Positions 47,888-55,558 of a stretch of DNA of 64,000 nt are shown in pieces. The notes below the pieces were generated by a model, which saw only the letters and a program-made list of their open reading frames with translations, did no database searches and was not told the DNA's origin. The stretch lies in assembly GCA_009877105.1 (NCBI GenBank), contig WXFD01000043.1:119602-183601 (forward strand), written 5' to 3'. The translations under genes were made by a program, and so were the position numbers. Source of the DNA: Bacteroidales bacterium. Lineage in GTDB: Bacteria > Bacteroidota > Bacteroidia > Bacteroidales > VadinHA17. Position 1 is the stretch's first letter. Every line of letters begins with the position of its first letter.

Positions 47888-47964
47888 CCGGGATGTTTTT
47901 AAGGGTAAAAATACTCAATAAAGTTATCAGTCATTTTAATTACTTTTAGGCCGGTTTAAAAAAG

Positions 47965-48399
47965 ATGACTGAAGTAAGGTTTTATGACCCCTCCTTTTGT
48001 CCGGCCGGCGGCCTGACGTATTCGGTTATTGTGTCAAGATACCGGGGCAGATGGTTGTTTGTCCGTCATCATGGACGAACCACATGGGAGATACCGGGGG
48101 GGCATATCGAAAATAATGAAACCTCCGATGATGCTGCCCGCCGTGAGCTTAATGAAGAGACCGGGGCAACGGAATTTGAACTGGAATGTGTTTCAACCTA
48201 TTCGGTGACCACGGATGGAGAAACAGGTTATGGGAGGCTTTATTTTGCCGAGATTTTCAGCCTCGGCCCGATCCAGGATGTTTCGGAGATAAGTGAAATA
48301 AAGACAGATATATTCCGGCCCGGGGAAAATACCTATCCTTATATACAGTCATGCATGTTTGAAAGGATACAGGCTTACCTTAAAAGCAGAAAAGAGTAA
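47965..48399 (+). CDS. Nudix hydrolase
   Basis: A 144-residue Nudix protein. The Nudix box runs from GGHIENNETSDDAARRELNEETG to the following hydrophobic residue and matches the GX5EX7REUXEEXGU pattern with all catalytic Glu present. The fold begins with YSVIVSRYRGRWLFVRH. It hydrolyses a nucleoside diphosphate linked to another group; the substrate cannot be predicted. It converges on the SpoIIE phosphatase gene with a 12-bp gap. Confidence 0.92.
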   Translation: MTEVRFYDPSFCPAGGLTYSVIVSRYRGRWLFVRHHGRTTWEIPGGHIENNETSDDAARRELNEETGATEFELECVSTYSVTTDGETGYGRLYFAEIFSLGPIQDVSEISEIKTDIFRPGENTYPYIQSCMFERIQAYLKSRKE

Positions 48400-48411
48400 A
48401 GAGGTTAAGAT

Positions 48412-49596
48412 TCAGATATATTCGAAGCTGACTTTTTTGAGCCATTTTTCCTCAAGTAACCTGGCAATCCGTTTTATGACCGTTCTCCTTATCTCAAGCT
48501 CAACCGGCAGGGTGGGATCCTGGTGTGCAATGTTGATCCTTGTTCCGATAATGAAATGGATCTCATCACTTTCCATAACTAGTCGAACGATCTTGTCGGC
48601 CGGCCCCTTCCCGAGCCTTACGCTGTTATTGTATGATTTTAGGATCTCATTCACCTTCTGAAGCGTCAGGATACCTTCCGTTACAAGGTCAATGCCATCG
48701 ATAAAACTTTCCGGCGGAAGATCGGGATCTTCAAAGATCAGTTCATCGACTATGGTCTTGTTAAGTTCCCTGGCCACTATATCGGCAGTTGTACCTCCGC
48801 ACAGGATTACCTTGCCGTTGTAGTTTTTCACTTTTTCGGCAAGTTCACGGTCTTTGTCCTTCTCATAGGGCGGACCTGAACAGATAAGCAGCTTCCTGGG
48901 ATCGCGGAAATAAATGGTGGCACAGCTTATGTCGTCCTTGGCCTTGTAACTGTCGTTCTTGTGTGCCATGGTAACAATCTTCCCCGAGAGTGTTTTTGCA
49001 GAAATTGATGCTTCGCCCCTGACCAGGGATGCAGCATAGGATGCAACCTCATCACGTCCCCAGCCGAACGGGAACATTTCGCTTCCCATACCGCTCTGGG
49101 CCACACCGTCGGAACAAAAGATGATCCTGTCTTCCTTTGACGGATGAAATGAACATGTCTTGAGGACCTTGCCGGCATTCTTGCCCTTTTCCAGAACCAC
49201 TTTCTTCCATGAGGGGTCAAAGACATCGGAACCCTTCAGTATTATTGTTGAAGGATTGTCATATTCCAGGATATTTGTCTTTCCGCTGCTTTCAATATCG
49301 ATGATGGTAAAGGTTGAATAGCTTATTTTCCTTTCACTGCAGACGGGCAGCGTGTTCATTATTATTTCGGCTATGGTGTCAACCTCCTTGTGTTCTATTG
49401 TGAAGTTCATAGCCATGGTTGCGGTAAGGGTGGCAAGAATGTTGGCTTTTACACCATGCCCCATACCGTCAGACAGTACTGCAATAACCCTGTCTTCTTC
49501 CTTGATATACCTGTAAAGAAAAACATCCCCGGAGATCCGTTCCCCATCGTGATTTCTCTGCTGGCTGTTGACTTCTATGTAAAAATCCTTGTACAA
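48412..49596 (-). CDS. SpoIIE-type (PP2C-like) serine phosphatase with extra C-terminal domain, hydrogenase-linked
   Basis: A 394-residue soluble protein. The start is TTG at 49596: an in-frame stop lies three codons upstream and the next Met is inside the catalytic motif, so no ATG start is possible. The PP2C/SpoIIE phosphatase domain covers about residues 1-230, with metal-binding SDGMGHG (D43-G48), IIFCSDGVAQSG and KDDISCATIYF. A C-terminal part of about 160 residues (GKVILCGGTTADIVARELNK...) accompanies it. It is encoded 20 bp after the [FeFe]-hydrogenase-like PAS sensor. Phosphatase-linked sensory [FeFe] hydrogenases are a recognised arrangement, so this is probably the output of that sensor. 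No anti-sigma-antagonist substrate is encoded nearby. Confidence 0.9.
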   Translation of the reverse strand: MYKDFYIEVNSQQRNHDGERISGDVFLYRYIKEEDRVIAVLSDGMGHGVKANILATLTATMAMNFTIEHKEVDTIAEIIMNTLPVCSERKISYSTFTIIDIESSGKTNILEYDNPSTIILKGSDVFDPSWKKVVLEKGKNAGKVLKTCSFHPSKEDRIIFCSDGVAQSGMGSEMFPFGWGRDEVASYAASLVRGEASISAKTLSGKIVTMAHKNDSYKAKDDISCATIYFRDPRKLLICSGPPYEKDKDRELAEKVKNYNGKVILCGGTTADIVARELNKTIVDELIFEDPDLPPESFIDGIDLVTEGILTLQKVNEILKSYNNSVRLGKGPADKIVRLVMESDEIHFIIGTRINIAHQDPTLPVELEIRRTVIKRIARLLEEKWLKKVSFEYI

Positions 49597-49616
49597 GCTC
49601 TGTTAGTGTGGAAATG

Positions 49617-51488
49617 TTACCTGGTCACCCTTCTTTTTTTATATGACTCGATGATTGAGTTAAGCATCTGTTCGGTTTCTGAGGCTCCTTCGCCCAGCAG
49701 GAACCCGATTTTCTGCACCATCTCCAGGTTCTTTTCAATCACTTCACTGACCCTGTTTGTGACTTCCTCTCCCTGGACCTCGGGAGAGAACAGGTCGCGA
49801 ATTATGGCGCCGCATATTTTATTCTTCCTGATGGGGAAAATGGAAATATTCAGCATATTGTCCTCAAACCTGAAATCCTTGCTTACCACCGGTTCGTCTT
49901 CCTTGAGGACGAAAGTGAACATATTATATATATTGAAGGGCATCAGTGTTTTAAGGTCAGCACCCACCAGGCCGGGAATAATATCGGCAATGGATTTCGC
50001 ATCTTCGCCGATAATGTTGATGAAACTCTGGTTTGAGTGAAGGATTTTCAGGTTATTGTCTACAATCACAACACCTGTGGGAAGTTTTTCAAGCATGTTG
50101 TGCATCATGTCCGAAGCGCTTTGTGCCATTTCCTTCTCCCTCATTGCAAGCTCTTGCGAATCCTTAAGGGCTTTTTTTGTCTCGGCAAGCTTCCTGTTGG
50201 TCTGCCTCAGGGTTTCAATGTATTCCTGTTTGTTGCGGAGGTTGAAAGTATGGCACATTTCCGGAACCGCCAGTCCTTTTGCCACGGTTGATGCAAATTC
50301 CCGGCACGACTGGTAACCGCATGCCCCGCAATTCAATTCTTCATCGGGGTTATCCTTGCCGATGATTTTCAGGACCTCGTTTATTGCTTCGGCGGGAGGT
50401 TCGGGGATCCTTTGATCGTTGGGATTGAATGATCTGGAAAAGTCGAGTTTCGACCATCTTTCCATATCCTTCTGCCACTGTGCCTTATCCAGCAACCCGA
50501 CCCTTTTTTCAGCATAAAGCCTTACCAGGGCTCGTCTCCTGAACCTCTCCGAATGGCGCTCCATCCCCGGACCAAGCATGCACCCGTGGCAGAAGAACAG
50601 GTTGAAGTGGTGATGAATGGTATCGATATACTGGCCAAAGTCATTCAGAGCTTCGAAGACCTCTTCCTTGCCTGCTGCGGTAATCACATTGCTGGTAAAG
50701 AAATCGCGTTTTATTCCCCCGGCCTGAACTATTCCTGCAGGCAGGGGATACAATGCGCCCCAGTTGCCGTAAGGAGGATCGAATTCCGACATTTTTACGG
50801 TTCTTTCCTGTATTTCAAACTCATCAAACAGCTGCCTCAGTTCAATGAAAGTCAGCACACTGTCAACAAGCTTACCTCCCCTGTAAAGGTGAGCTTCATC
50901 CTTGTTGTCGATACATGGACCAATGAATATTGTTGCCACATCTTCACCATACAGTTCCTTGACAACCATCGCGGTTGCTATCATCGGTGAGACAAGGGGG
51001 GCAAGGTTCGGGACAAGCTCAGGGTGATATTTCTCAATTAGCTTAACTATCGGAGGGCAATTCGCTGTAATATAATATTTGCCTTCTGCCTTGCTTACAA
51101 GATCGGCATATTCGGCGGCAATAAGATCAACACCAAAGGAATCTTCGTGAACATAGTCAAAACCCAGGGCCCGGAGCATGCCAACAAATTTCCTGTAATC
51201 GGTTATATCGACAAATTCAGGGGCAATGCTTGGCGAAACAAGTGCTGCGGTTTTCCTTTCCGAAGAAAGCAGGCGCTTCACTTCATCCCTCGAATCGCGG
51301 AACTCAACCGCCCTCGGGGAACAGTCGATAAAGCATAAGCCGCATCCTATGCACCGGCTTTCGATAATTGTCGGATGTTCTTTCTGGGCCCTTACTTCAA
51401 TGGCATTGACCGGACAAACCCTGACGCAGGAGTAGGTGTTCCTGCATTTCTGTTCGTTTATATAAAAAATTGGTTTTCTTTCGTTCAT
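49617..51488 (-). CDS. Sensory [FeFe]-hydrogenase-like protein with PAS domain (HydS-type, phosphatase-linked)
   Basis: A 623-residue protein. It has two N-terminal 4Fe-4S motifs (about 15-25 and 46-56), an H-cluster-type hydrogenase domain (about 75-345), an Fe-S motif C387-C390-C395-C412, a coiled coil (about 420-460) and a PAS domain (about 465-565). The hydrogenase domain is degenerate against catalytic enzymes. L1 is T-A-N-C144-P, with Asn in place of the proton-relay Cys. L2 is G-P-C192-I-D-N-K, with Asn where the conserved Lys sits. L3 is F299-C300-H-G-C303, with Phe at one expected cluster ligand. It is best seen as an H2 or redox sensor controlling the SpoIIE phosphatase 20 bp downstream. 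Confidence 0.9.
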   Translation of the reverse strand: MNERKPIFYINEQKCRNTYSCVRVCPVNAIEVRAQKEHPTIIESRCIGCGLCFIDCSPRAVEFRDSRDEVKRLLSSERKTAALVSPSIAPEFVDITDYRKFVGMLRALGFDYVHEDSFGVDLIAAEYADLVSKAEGKYYITANCPPIVKLIEKYHPELVPNLAPLVSPMIATAMVVKELYGEDVATIFIGPCIDNKDEAHLYRGGKLVDSVLTFIELRQLFDEFEIQERTVKMSEFDPPYGNWGALYPLPAGIVQAGGIKRDFFTSNVITAAGKEEVFEALNDFGQYIDTIHHHFNLFFCHGCMLGPGMERHSERFRRRALVRLYAEKRVGLLDKAQWQKDMERWSKLDFSRSFNPNDQRIPEPPAEAINEVLKIIGKDNPDEELNCGACGYQSCREFASTVAKGLAVPEMCHTFNLRNKQEYIETLRQTNRKLAETKKALKDSQELAMREKEMAQSASDMMHNMLEKLPTGVVIVDNNLKILHSNQSFINIIGEDAKSIADIIPGLVGADLKTLMPFNIYNMFTFVLKEDEPVVSKDFRFEDNMLNISIFPIRKNKICGAIIRDLFSPEVQGEEVTNRVSEVIEKNLEMVQKIGFLLGEGASETEQMLNSIIESYKKRRVTR

Positions 51489-51506
51489 TTGGTTTTACGG
51501 GCTTTG

Positions 51507-51761
51507 CTATTTTAAATTTCCAAACTCTTTCTCAAGGATTTCCTCAATTGCTGAAAGAGCAACCCCCTGGATAATTTTGTCATTTATTTTAAGATTCGGA
51601 CCATGGTTGCATAAACCCATGCAGCGGGCTCCCTTGAAGACTATCCGATCCTCCAGATGGTTTTTTTTCAGATAATCCCTGATCATTATTACCACTTCCC
51701 TGTTGCCCCTTGAAAAACAGGAACTGCCAAGGCAAATTTGCATCTCAATTCGCTGAGCCAT
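51507..51761 (-). CDS. Thioredoxin-like [2Fe-2S] ferredoxin (NuoE C-terminal-like)
   Basis: An 84-residue protein with the four Cys of a thioredoxin-fold [2Fe-2S] ferredoxin: C-LGSS-C near residue 10 and C-MGL-C near residue 48, the pattern of the NuoE/HydC C-terminal domain. It is encoded 18 bp upstream of the sensory hydrogenase gene on the same strand and probably passes electrons to or from that sensor. A perfect TAATTTTG box lies 19 bp before the ATG. The short length is normal for stand-alone members. Confidence 0.88.
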   Translation of the reverse strand: MAQRIEMQICLGSSCFSRGNREVVIMIRDYLKKNHLEDRIVFKGARCMGLCNHGPNLKINDKIIQGVALSAIEEILEKEFGNLK

Positions 51762-51779
51762 AATTTCGAAAAGAATTCA

Positions 51780-51787
51780 CAAAATTA
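51780..51787 (-). promoter_or_regulatory. Candidate -7 element of the sensor operon
   Basis: On the minus strand the sequence reads TAATTTTG, a full match to TAnnTTTG, 18-19 bp before the ferredoxin start. No good -33 TTTG was found at normal spacing. Confidence 0.4.
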
Positions 51788-51977
51788 ATAATAATTCCTT
51801 TCCGTACTGAGAAAGACACAAAAGTCATTCGTCCCGTGAAAGCGCCGGCTGAAGGGGATGAGGCTGATCGCCTGTTGTGTCTAGGCGGTTTGTCCGGCAG
51901 GTTCAGCAGCGGAGGAACGAATCCGTTGTATCGTTGCAACAGCCGGGTTTGAGATTCTGTCTGCTGGCCTTTCATGA

Positions 51978-51996
51978 CACCGGCAGGGAGCCGGTG
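51978..51996. other. Perfect 7-bp hairpin
   Basis: CACCGGC (51978-51984), loop AGGGA, GCCGGTG (51990-51996), in the 270-bp spacer between the barrel protein and ferredoxin genes. No T-run follows on either strand. Confidence 0.45.
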
Positions 51997-52031
51997 ATGG
52001 CAGGCTGAAATTCATCCGCTGGCTTCGTGTG

Positions 52032-52742
52032 CTACAGTCCGAAATTCACTCCCAGCATGATACGCGGCATGATAAAAGGTTGTTTGATAGCCCGGTTTGC
52101 ATCGCCATACCTGAAAAGGATATCATTGTTTCTGTTATTGGCGCGGGGATTTATATTGTCGTTGTCAGGGCTGTAGGAGGTATCATGGCCTGACAGCCTG
52201 GATGGAGCGTAAATGTCAAGCCCCCAGGATAAAACCAGGTTCATCTTTGGATTCATTTTGAAATAGTTCTCAAACCCGGCACCGAGACCGAACTGGTGAG
52301 AAGTGACATCAAAATCTTCATTGCCGCCGACATATTTGAAATTTCCCCTGAATGTGGAAAATCTCGGACCGAACACCAAGCTGGAAGTGCTTATGCCGAA
52401 TAACGGTTTGTTAATGAGAAAATCGAGCCTGATATCGAGTGAGGTACCCTTTTTCTCCGGTGTTCCGTTGGTATTGTTATTTATGAAGATGCGCCGAGCC
52501 TCAGCTGCATTTCCCGGATTCAGGAAAGAATAACCTGCGCCGAAACGTAAGCTGAAAGGCAAATCACCCAGCAGGCTGAAAGGAGTGATGTTTGCACTGA
52601 TGCCTATCCCCCTGTTGTAACCTGCACTGATGCCTGCAACCAGCTTCCGGGGATCTTTTGCATTATTGTTCTGTGCTGACAATAAGCTGGTCAGGGGTAT
52701 AAACATGATTATACCGAGCAATTGTCTGATATTTCTCTTCAT
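52032..52742 (-). CDS. Predicted outer-membrane beta-barrel protein
   Basis: A 236-residue protein with a signal peptide (LLGIIMFIPLTSLLSAQ) followed by alternating hydrophobic strands separated by polar turns (AGISAGYNRGIGISANITPF, FSLRFGAGYSFL, FGLGAGFENYF, LVLSWGLDIYAP) and ending in MLGVNFGL, a typical aromatic/hydrophobic C-terminal barrel strand. About eight strands fit its size, an OmpA/OmpW-like small barrel. There is no known ligand. It lies upstream of the sensor operon on the same strand but is separated by 270 bp containing a hairpin, so co-regulation is uncertain. Confidence 0.75.
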   Translation of the reverse strand: MKRNIRQLLGIIMFIPLTSLLSAQNNNAKDPRKLVAGISAGYNRGIGISANITPFSLLGDLPFSLRFGAGYSFLNPGNAAEARRIFINNNTNGTPEKKGTSLDIRLDFLINKPLFGISTSSLVFGPRFSTFRGNFKYVGGNEDFDVTSHQFGLGAGFENYFKMNPKMNLVLSWGLDIYAPSRLSGHDTSYSPDNDNINPRANNRNNDILFRYGDANRAIKQPFIMPRIMLGVNFGL

Positions 52743-53000
52743 AGAATGATTAATTGACCAATACTGATTCCTATAACGGATAAATTCATGCGAAAGTATC
52801 CCTGGAGGGTCGGTTCAGGGCATAATTCTTTACTTTTCCAATCTGTTCAGACGGAATTGTTTTTTATCGGTCCCACGCTGTCTGAAAATGTGACGGAGAT
52901 CTTTATGACAGTGTCGGAGCGGGCAGAAGTGCCGATCAGATTCTTTCATACAACTCTCGGGCTGATTTTAATGAGAAAGTTTATTGTTATTTAATAAACA

Positions 53001-53018
53001 TTGTTATTTTATTAACAA
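53001..53018. promoter_or_regulatory. Putative Rex operator
   Basis: TTGTTA-TTTTAT-TAACAA is a perfect 6-bp inverted repeat with a 6-bp spacer, 18 bp in all, of the form known for Rex binding sites. It ends 9 bp before the TATATTTG promoter element, so bound Rex would block RNA polymerase. A rex gene is encoded in the operon it precedes. Confidence 0.75.
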
Positions 53019-53027
53019 TAAGTTTTT

Positions 53028-53035
53028 TATATTTG
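53028..53035 (+). promoter_or_regulatory. Bacteroidota -7 promoter element of the hydrogenase operon
   Basis: TATATTTG matches TAnnTTTG fully, 21 bp before the hydC start. The best -33 candidate (ATTG at 53000-53003) is 24 nt upstream, longer than usual, and lies inside the Rex operator. Confidence 0.5.
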
Positions 53036-53056
53036 TGTTGGTATTTTGGGCAAGAG

Positions 53057-53527
53057 ATGACTGAAGATATTGAGAATATAATAACAAAATACAGGCAGGG
53101 AAGGCGGGAGGACCTTATCCCGCTGCTGCAGGAGATACAGGAGAGGCTCGGGCATCTTCCGGAGGAAGCCATAATAAGAGTGGGAAGCCATCTTGGTTTA
53201 AGCACGACGAAAATTTACGGGCTGGCTACTTTTTATGATCAGTTCAGATTCATACCCTCCGGCAGGATTCATATCAGCGTATGCCATGGCACCTCGTGTT
53301 TCATGAATGGATCCCAGGGCATCATTGATAAATTAACAGAGGAACTGAAGACAGCTCCGGGCCAGACATCGCGCAACGGTAATTTCAGCTTCGATATTGT
53401 TACCTGTATGGGCGGGTGTTACCATGGACCCGTGATTACGGTGAATGATGAATATCATATCCATGTCAGCCAGGATCAGATCCCGGAACTGATCAGGAAG
53501 CTTAAGTACATAATTGAAAACGACTAG
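53057..53527 (+). CDS. hydC: NuoE-like [2Fe-2S] subunit of trimeric [FeFe] hydrogenase
   Basis: With the ATG at 53057 the protein has 156 residues; the ATG at 53033 lies on the predicted promoter element and is rejected. The N-terminal helical part (GRREDLIPLLQEIQERLGHLPEEAI, LGLSTTKIYGLATFYDQF) and C-terminal thioredoxin-like [2Fe-2S] domain are typical of NuoE/HydC/HndA. The ligands are C-HGTS-C and C-MGG-C. It carries electrons between flavin subunit and hydrogenase. The stop is directly followed by the hydB ATG with no gap. It is the first gene of the operon controlled by the putative Rex site. Confidence 0.93.
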   Translation: MTEDIENIITKYRQGRREDLIPLLQEIQERLGHLPEEAIIRVGSHLGLSTTKIYGLATFYDQFRFIPSGRIHISVCHGTSCFMNGSQGIIDKLTEELKTAPGQTSRNGNFSFDIVTCMGGCYHGPVITVNDEYHIHVSQDQIPELIRKLKYIIEND

Positions 53528-55462
53528 ATGGATGATTTAAAGACATTCCTGATAGAGAAGGTACTGTTATTTGAATCTGATACCCTTTCACCCGAAGCGG
53601 AAAAGGTTTTATCGCAGATCAGGCGCGAGAAAACTGATGTTCCTGTAGTCTATGTTTCTTCGAACAGCAGCAGCATCATTGCGGGTTCTGAAAAAACATA
53701 CAATGCCCTGAAATTATTTGCCGAAGAGAATGAACCCGGAACGGTCGTAATAAAGGTTGGCTGCGCAGGTCCGGCAAATTACGAACCGGTTATCTGCATT
53801 CAGATGCCCGGCAAGAACAAACTTTACTTCAGGAATATAACTGAGGAGAAAGTTGAACCTCTGATGAATGGAGTTTTTCATAATGATATTTCCGAAGAAG
53901 ATTTAATAGGTCAGTCGGGGTCAAAGGGATTTGAGTTATGGCCGGGAATTGATTTTCTCGAGGACATTCCGTTTTTCGCACTTCAGAAAAGGCTGGTTCT
54001 TGGAAACTGTGGCTGCTACGATCCCGGACGCATTGAGGAATATATTGCCGTGGGGGGGTACCGGACTTATCTGAAAACCATACGTCACTACACATATGAT
54101 GAGGTTTGTGATCTTATAGAAAGGAGCGGGCTGCGGGGCCGGAGCGGCGGGGGCTACCTGACAGGGCTGAAATGGAAGCAGGCTCTCAATACACCGAGTA
54201 ATGCACGATATCTTATATGCAATGCCAAGGAGAGTGACCCCGGGGCATTCAGCGACAGGCTGGTTATGGAAAGTGATCCCCACAGGCTGATTGAAGGAAT
54301 GGCAATTGCTGCATATGCGATAGGTTCCTCGAATGCGATCCTGTATCTCAAGGCCGGTTCTGAGCATGCCAGGGCAGGGATACAGAATGCAATCGAACAG
54401 GCCAGGGATTACGGGCTCCTGGGCCATAATATCCATTCCAGCGGCTATAACCTCGACATTGTGGTCAGAATGGAACCGGGAGCTTTTGTTTGCGGAGAGG
54501 AGACAGCACTGATAAACAGCCTGGAAGGAAAACGGGGAATGCCCCAGCTGAAACCTCCATATCCCACATCCGCAGGACTGGCAGGGAAGCCCACTGTTAT
54601 CAATAATGTGGAAACCCTTATGAATGTGCCGCTTATAATGCAGAACGGTCCGGAATGGTACCGCACAATCGGAACGTTCAGCAGTCCCGGCACGAAAATC
54701 TTTGCACTTGCCGGCCGGGGCAGATTCTCGGGAGTGATAGAAGTTGAAATGGGGACCAGCCTCAGGACAATTGTCGAGGATATTGCCGATGGCATAAGGG
54801 ATGCAAGGGAATTCAAGGCTGTCCAGATCGGAGGGGCTTCAGGCTCATTCATAACCTCTGACGACCTTGACACCCAGGTTGACTTTGATGCAATGAGAAG
54901 ACAGGGCTTCAGCATGGGATCAGGCGGATTCGTGGTGATTGATGAAACTTCCTGCATCGTGGACCTTGTACGCTACTACATGGATTTTATCTGCAAGGAG
55001 AGCTGCGGCAAATGTATTCCATGCCGTGAAGGTACCGGGAGAATGCTCGAGATCCTTGAAAATGTTATCAGAAAACCGGCAAACGAAGATACAGGAACAA
55101 CCCTTGAAAGATTCAGGGGCGTGATGCAGCTTGAAACTATTTCAAGTGTCATGAAGGATGCATCTCTCTGCGGTCTGGGGCAGAATGCACCCAACCCTTT
55201 CGTCAGCGCACTTAAGAACTTCAGGGAGGAATTTGAGGAGCATATTTTTGACAGGAAATGCCGGGCAAATGTCTGCAGAGGCCTGCGTACGTTCATTATA
55301 GATGTCGAGAAATGTACGGGCTGCACCGTTTGTGCCGGAAAATGCCCGGTTAATGCCATCTACGGAACAAGGCTCCAGCCTTACTTCATTGTGGAGGACA
55401 AATGTATCGGCTGCGGAATCTGCTACGATGTCTGCAAGTTCAGTGCGGTGATTGTAAAATAG
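53528..55462 (+). CDS. hydB: NuoF-like flavin/NAD(P)-binding subunit of trimeric [FeFe] hydrogenase
   Basis: A 644-residue subunit with a thioredoxin-like N-terminal domain (about 1-110), an NuoF FMN/NAD domain (about 170-420), an SLBB domain, an NADH_4Fe-4S motif (C-GK-C-IP-C-REG) and two C-terminal 4Fe-4S clusters (CTGCTVCAGKC, CIGCGICYDVC). This is the domain order of HydB and HndC from bifurcating or NADH/NADPH-linked hydrogenases. The FMN loop departs from the usual GRGGAGF and NADEGDPG: here it is G204-R-S-G-G-G-Y210 and N232-A-K-E-S-D237. That may alter flavin or nucleotide handling. It is tightly coupled to hydC; 96 bp separate it from hydA. Confidence 0.93.
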   Translation: MDDLKTFLIEKVLLFESDTLSPEAEKVLSQIRREKTDVPVVYVSSNSSSIIAGSEKTYNALKLFAEENEPGTVVIKVGCAGPANYEPVICIQMPGKNKLYFRNITEEKVEPLMNGVFHNDISEEDLIGQSGSKGFELWPGIDFLEDIPFFALQKRLVLGNCGCYDPGRIEEYIAVGGYRTYLKTIRHYTYDEVCDLIERSGLRGRSGGGYLTGLKWKQALNTPSNARYLICNAKESDPGAFSDRLVMESDPHRLIEGMAIAAYAIGSSNAILYLKAGSEHARAGIQNAIEQARDYGLLGHNIHSSGYNLDIVVRMEPGAFVCGEETALINSLEGKRGMPQLKPPYPTSAGLAGKPTVINNVETLMNVPLIMQNGPEWYRTIGTFSSPGTKIFALAGRGRFSGVIEVEMGTSLRTIVEDIADGIRDAREFKAVQIGGASGSFITSDDLDTQVDFDAMRRQGFSMGSGGFVVIDETSCIVDLVRYYMDFICKESCGKCIPCREGTGRMLEILENVIRKPANEDTGTTLERFRGVMQLETISSVMKDASLCGLGQNAPNPFVSALKNFREEFEEHIFDRKCRANVCRGLRTFIIDVEKCTGCTVCAGKCPVNAIYGTRLQPYFIVEDKCIGCGICYDVCKFSAVIVK

Positions 55463-55558
55463 CAGCATGGCTGTGATGACCGGCCCGGATCCGGGTAAAA
55501 CCGGAAGAATGAAAGGAGATATGTTATTTTAAAAGTGACTTATGCAATAAACTGAAAG

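Noticed and set aside
52980..52998. Second palindrome TTTATT-N7-AATAAA just upstream of the Rex-type site
   Set aside because: It is simple AT-rich symmetry and lacks the TTGTTA/TAACAA half-sites, so it is not called as a second operator.
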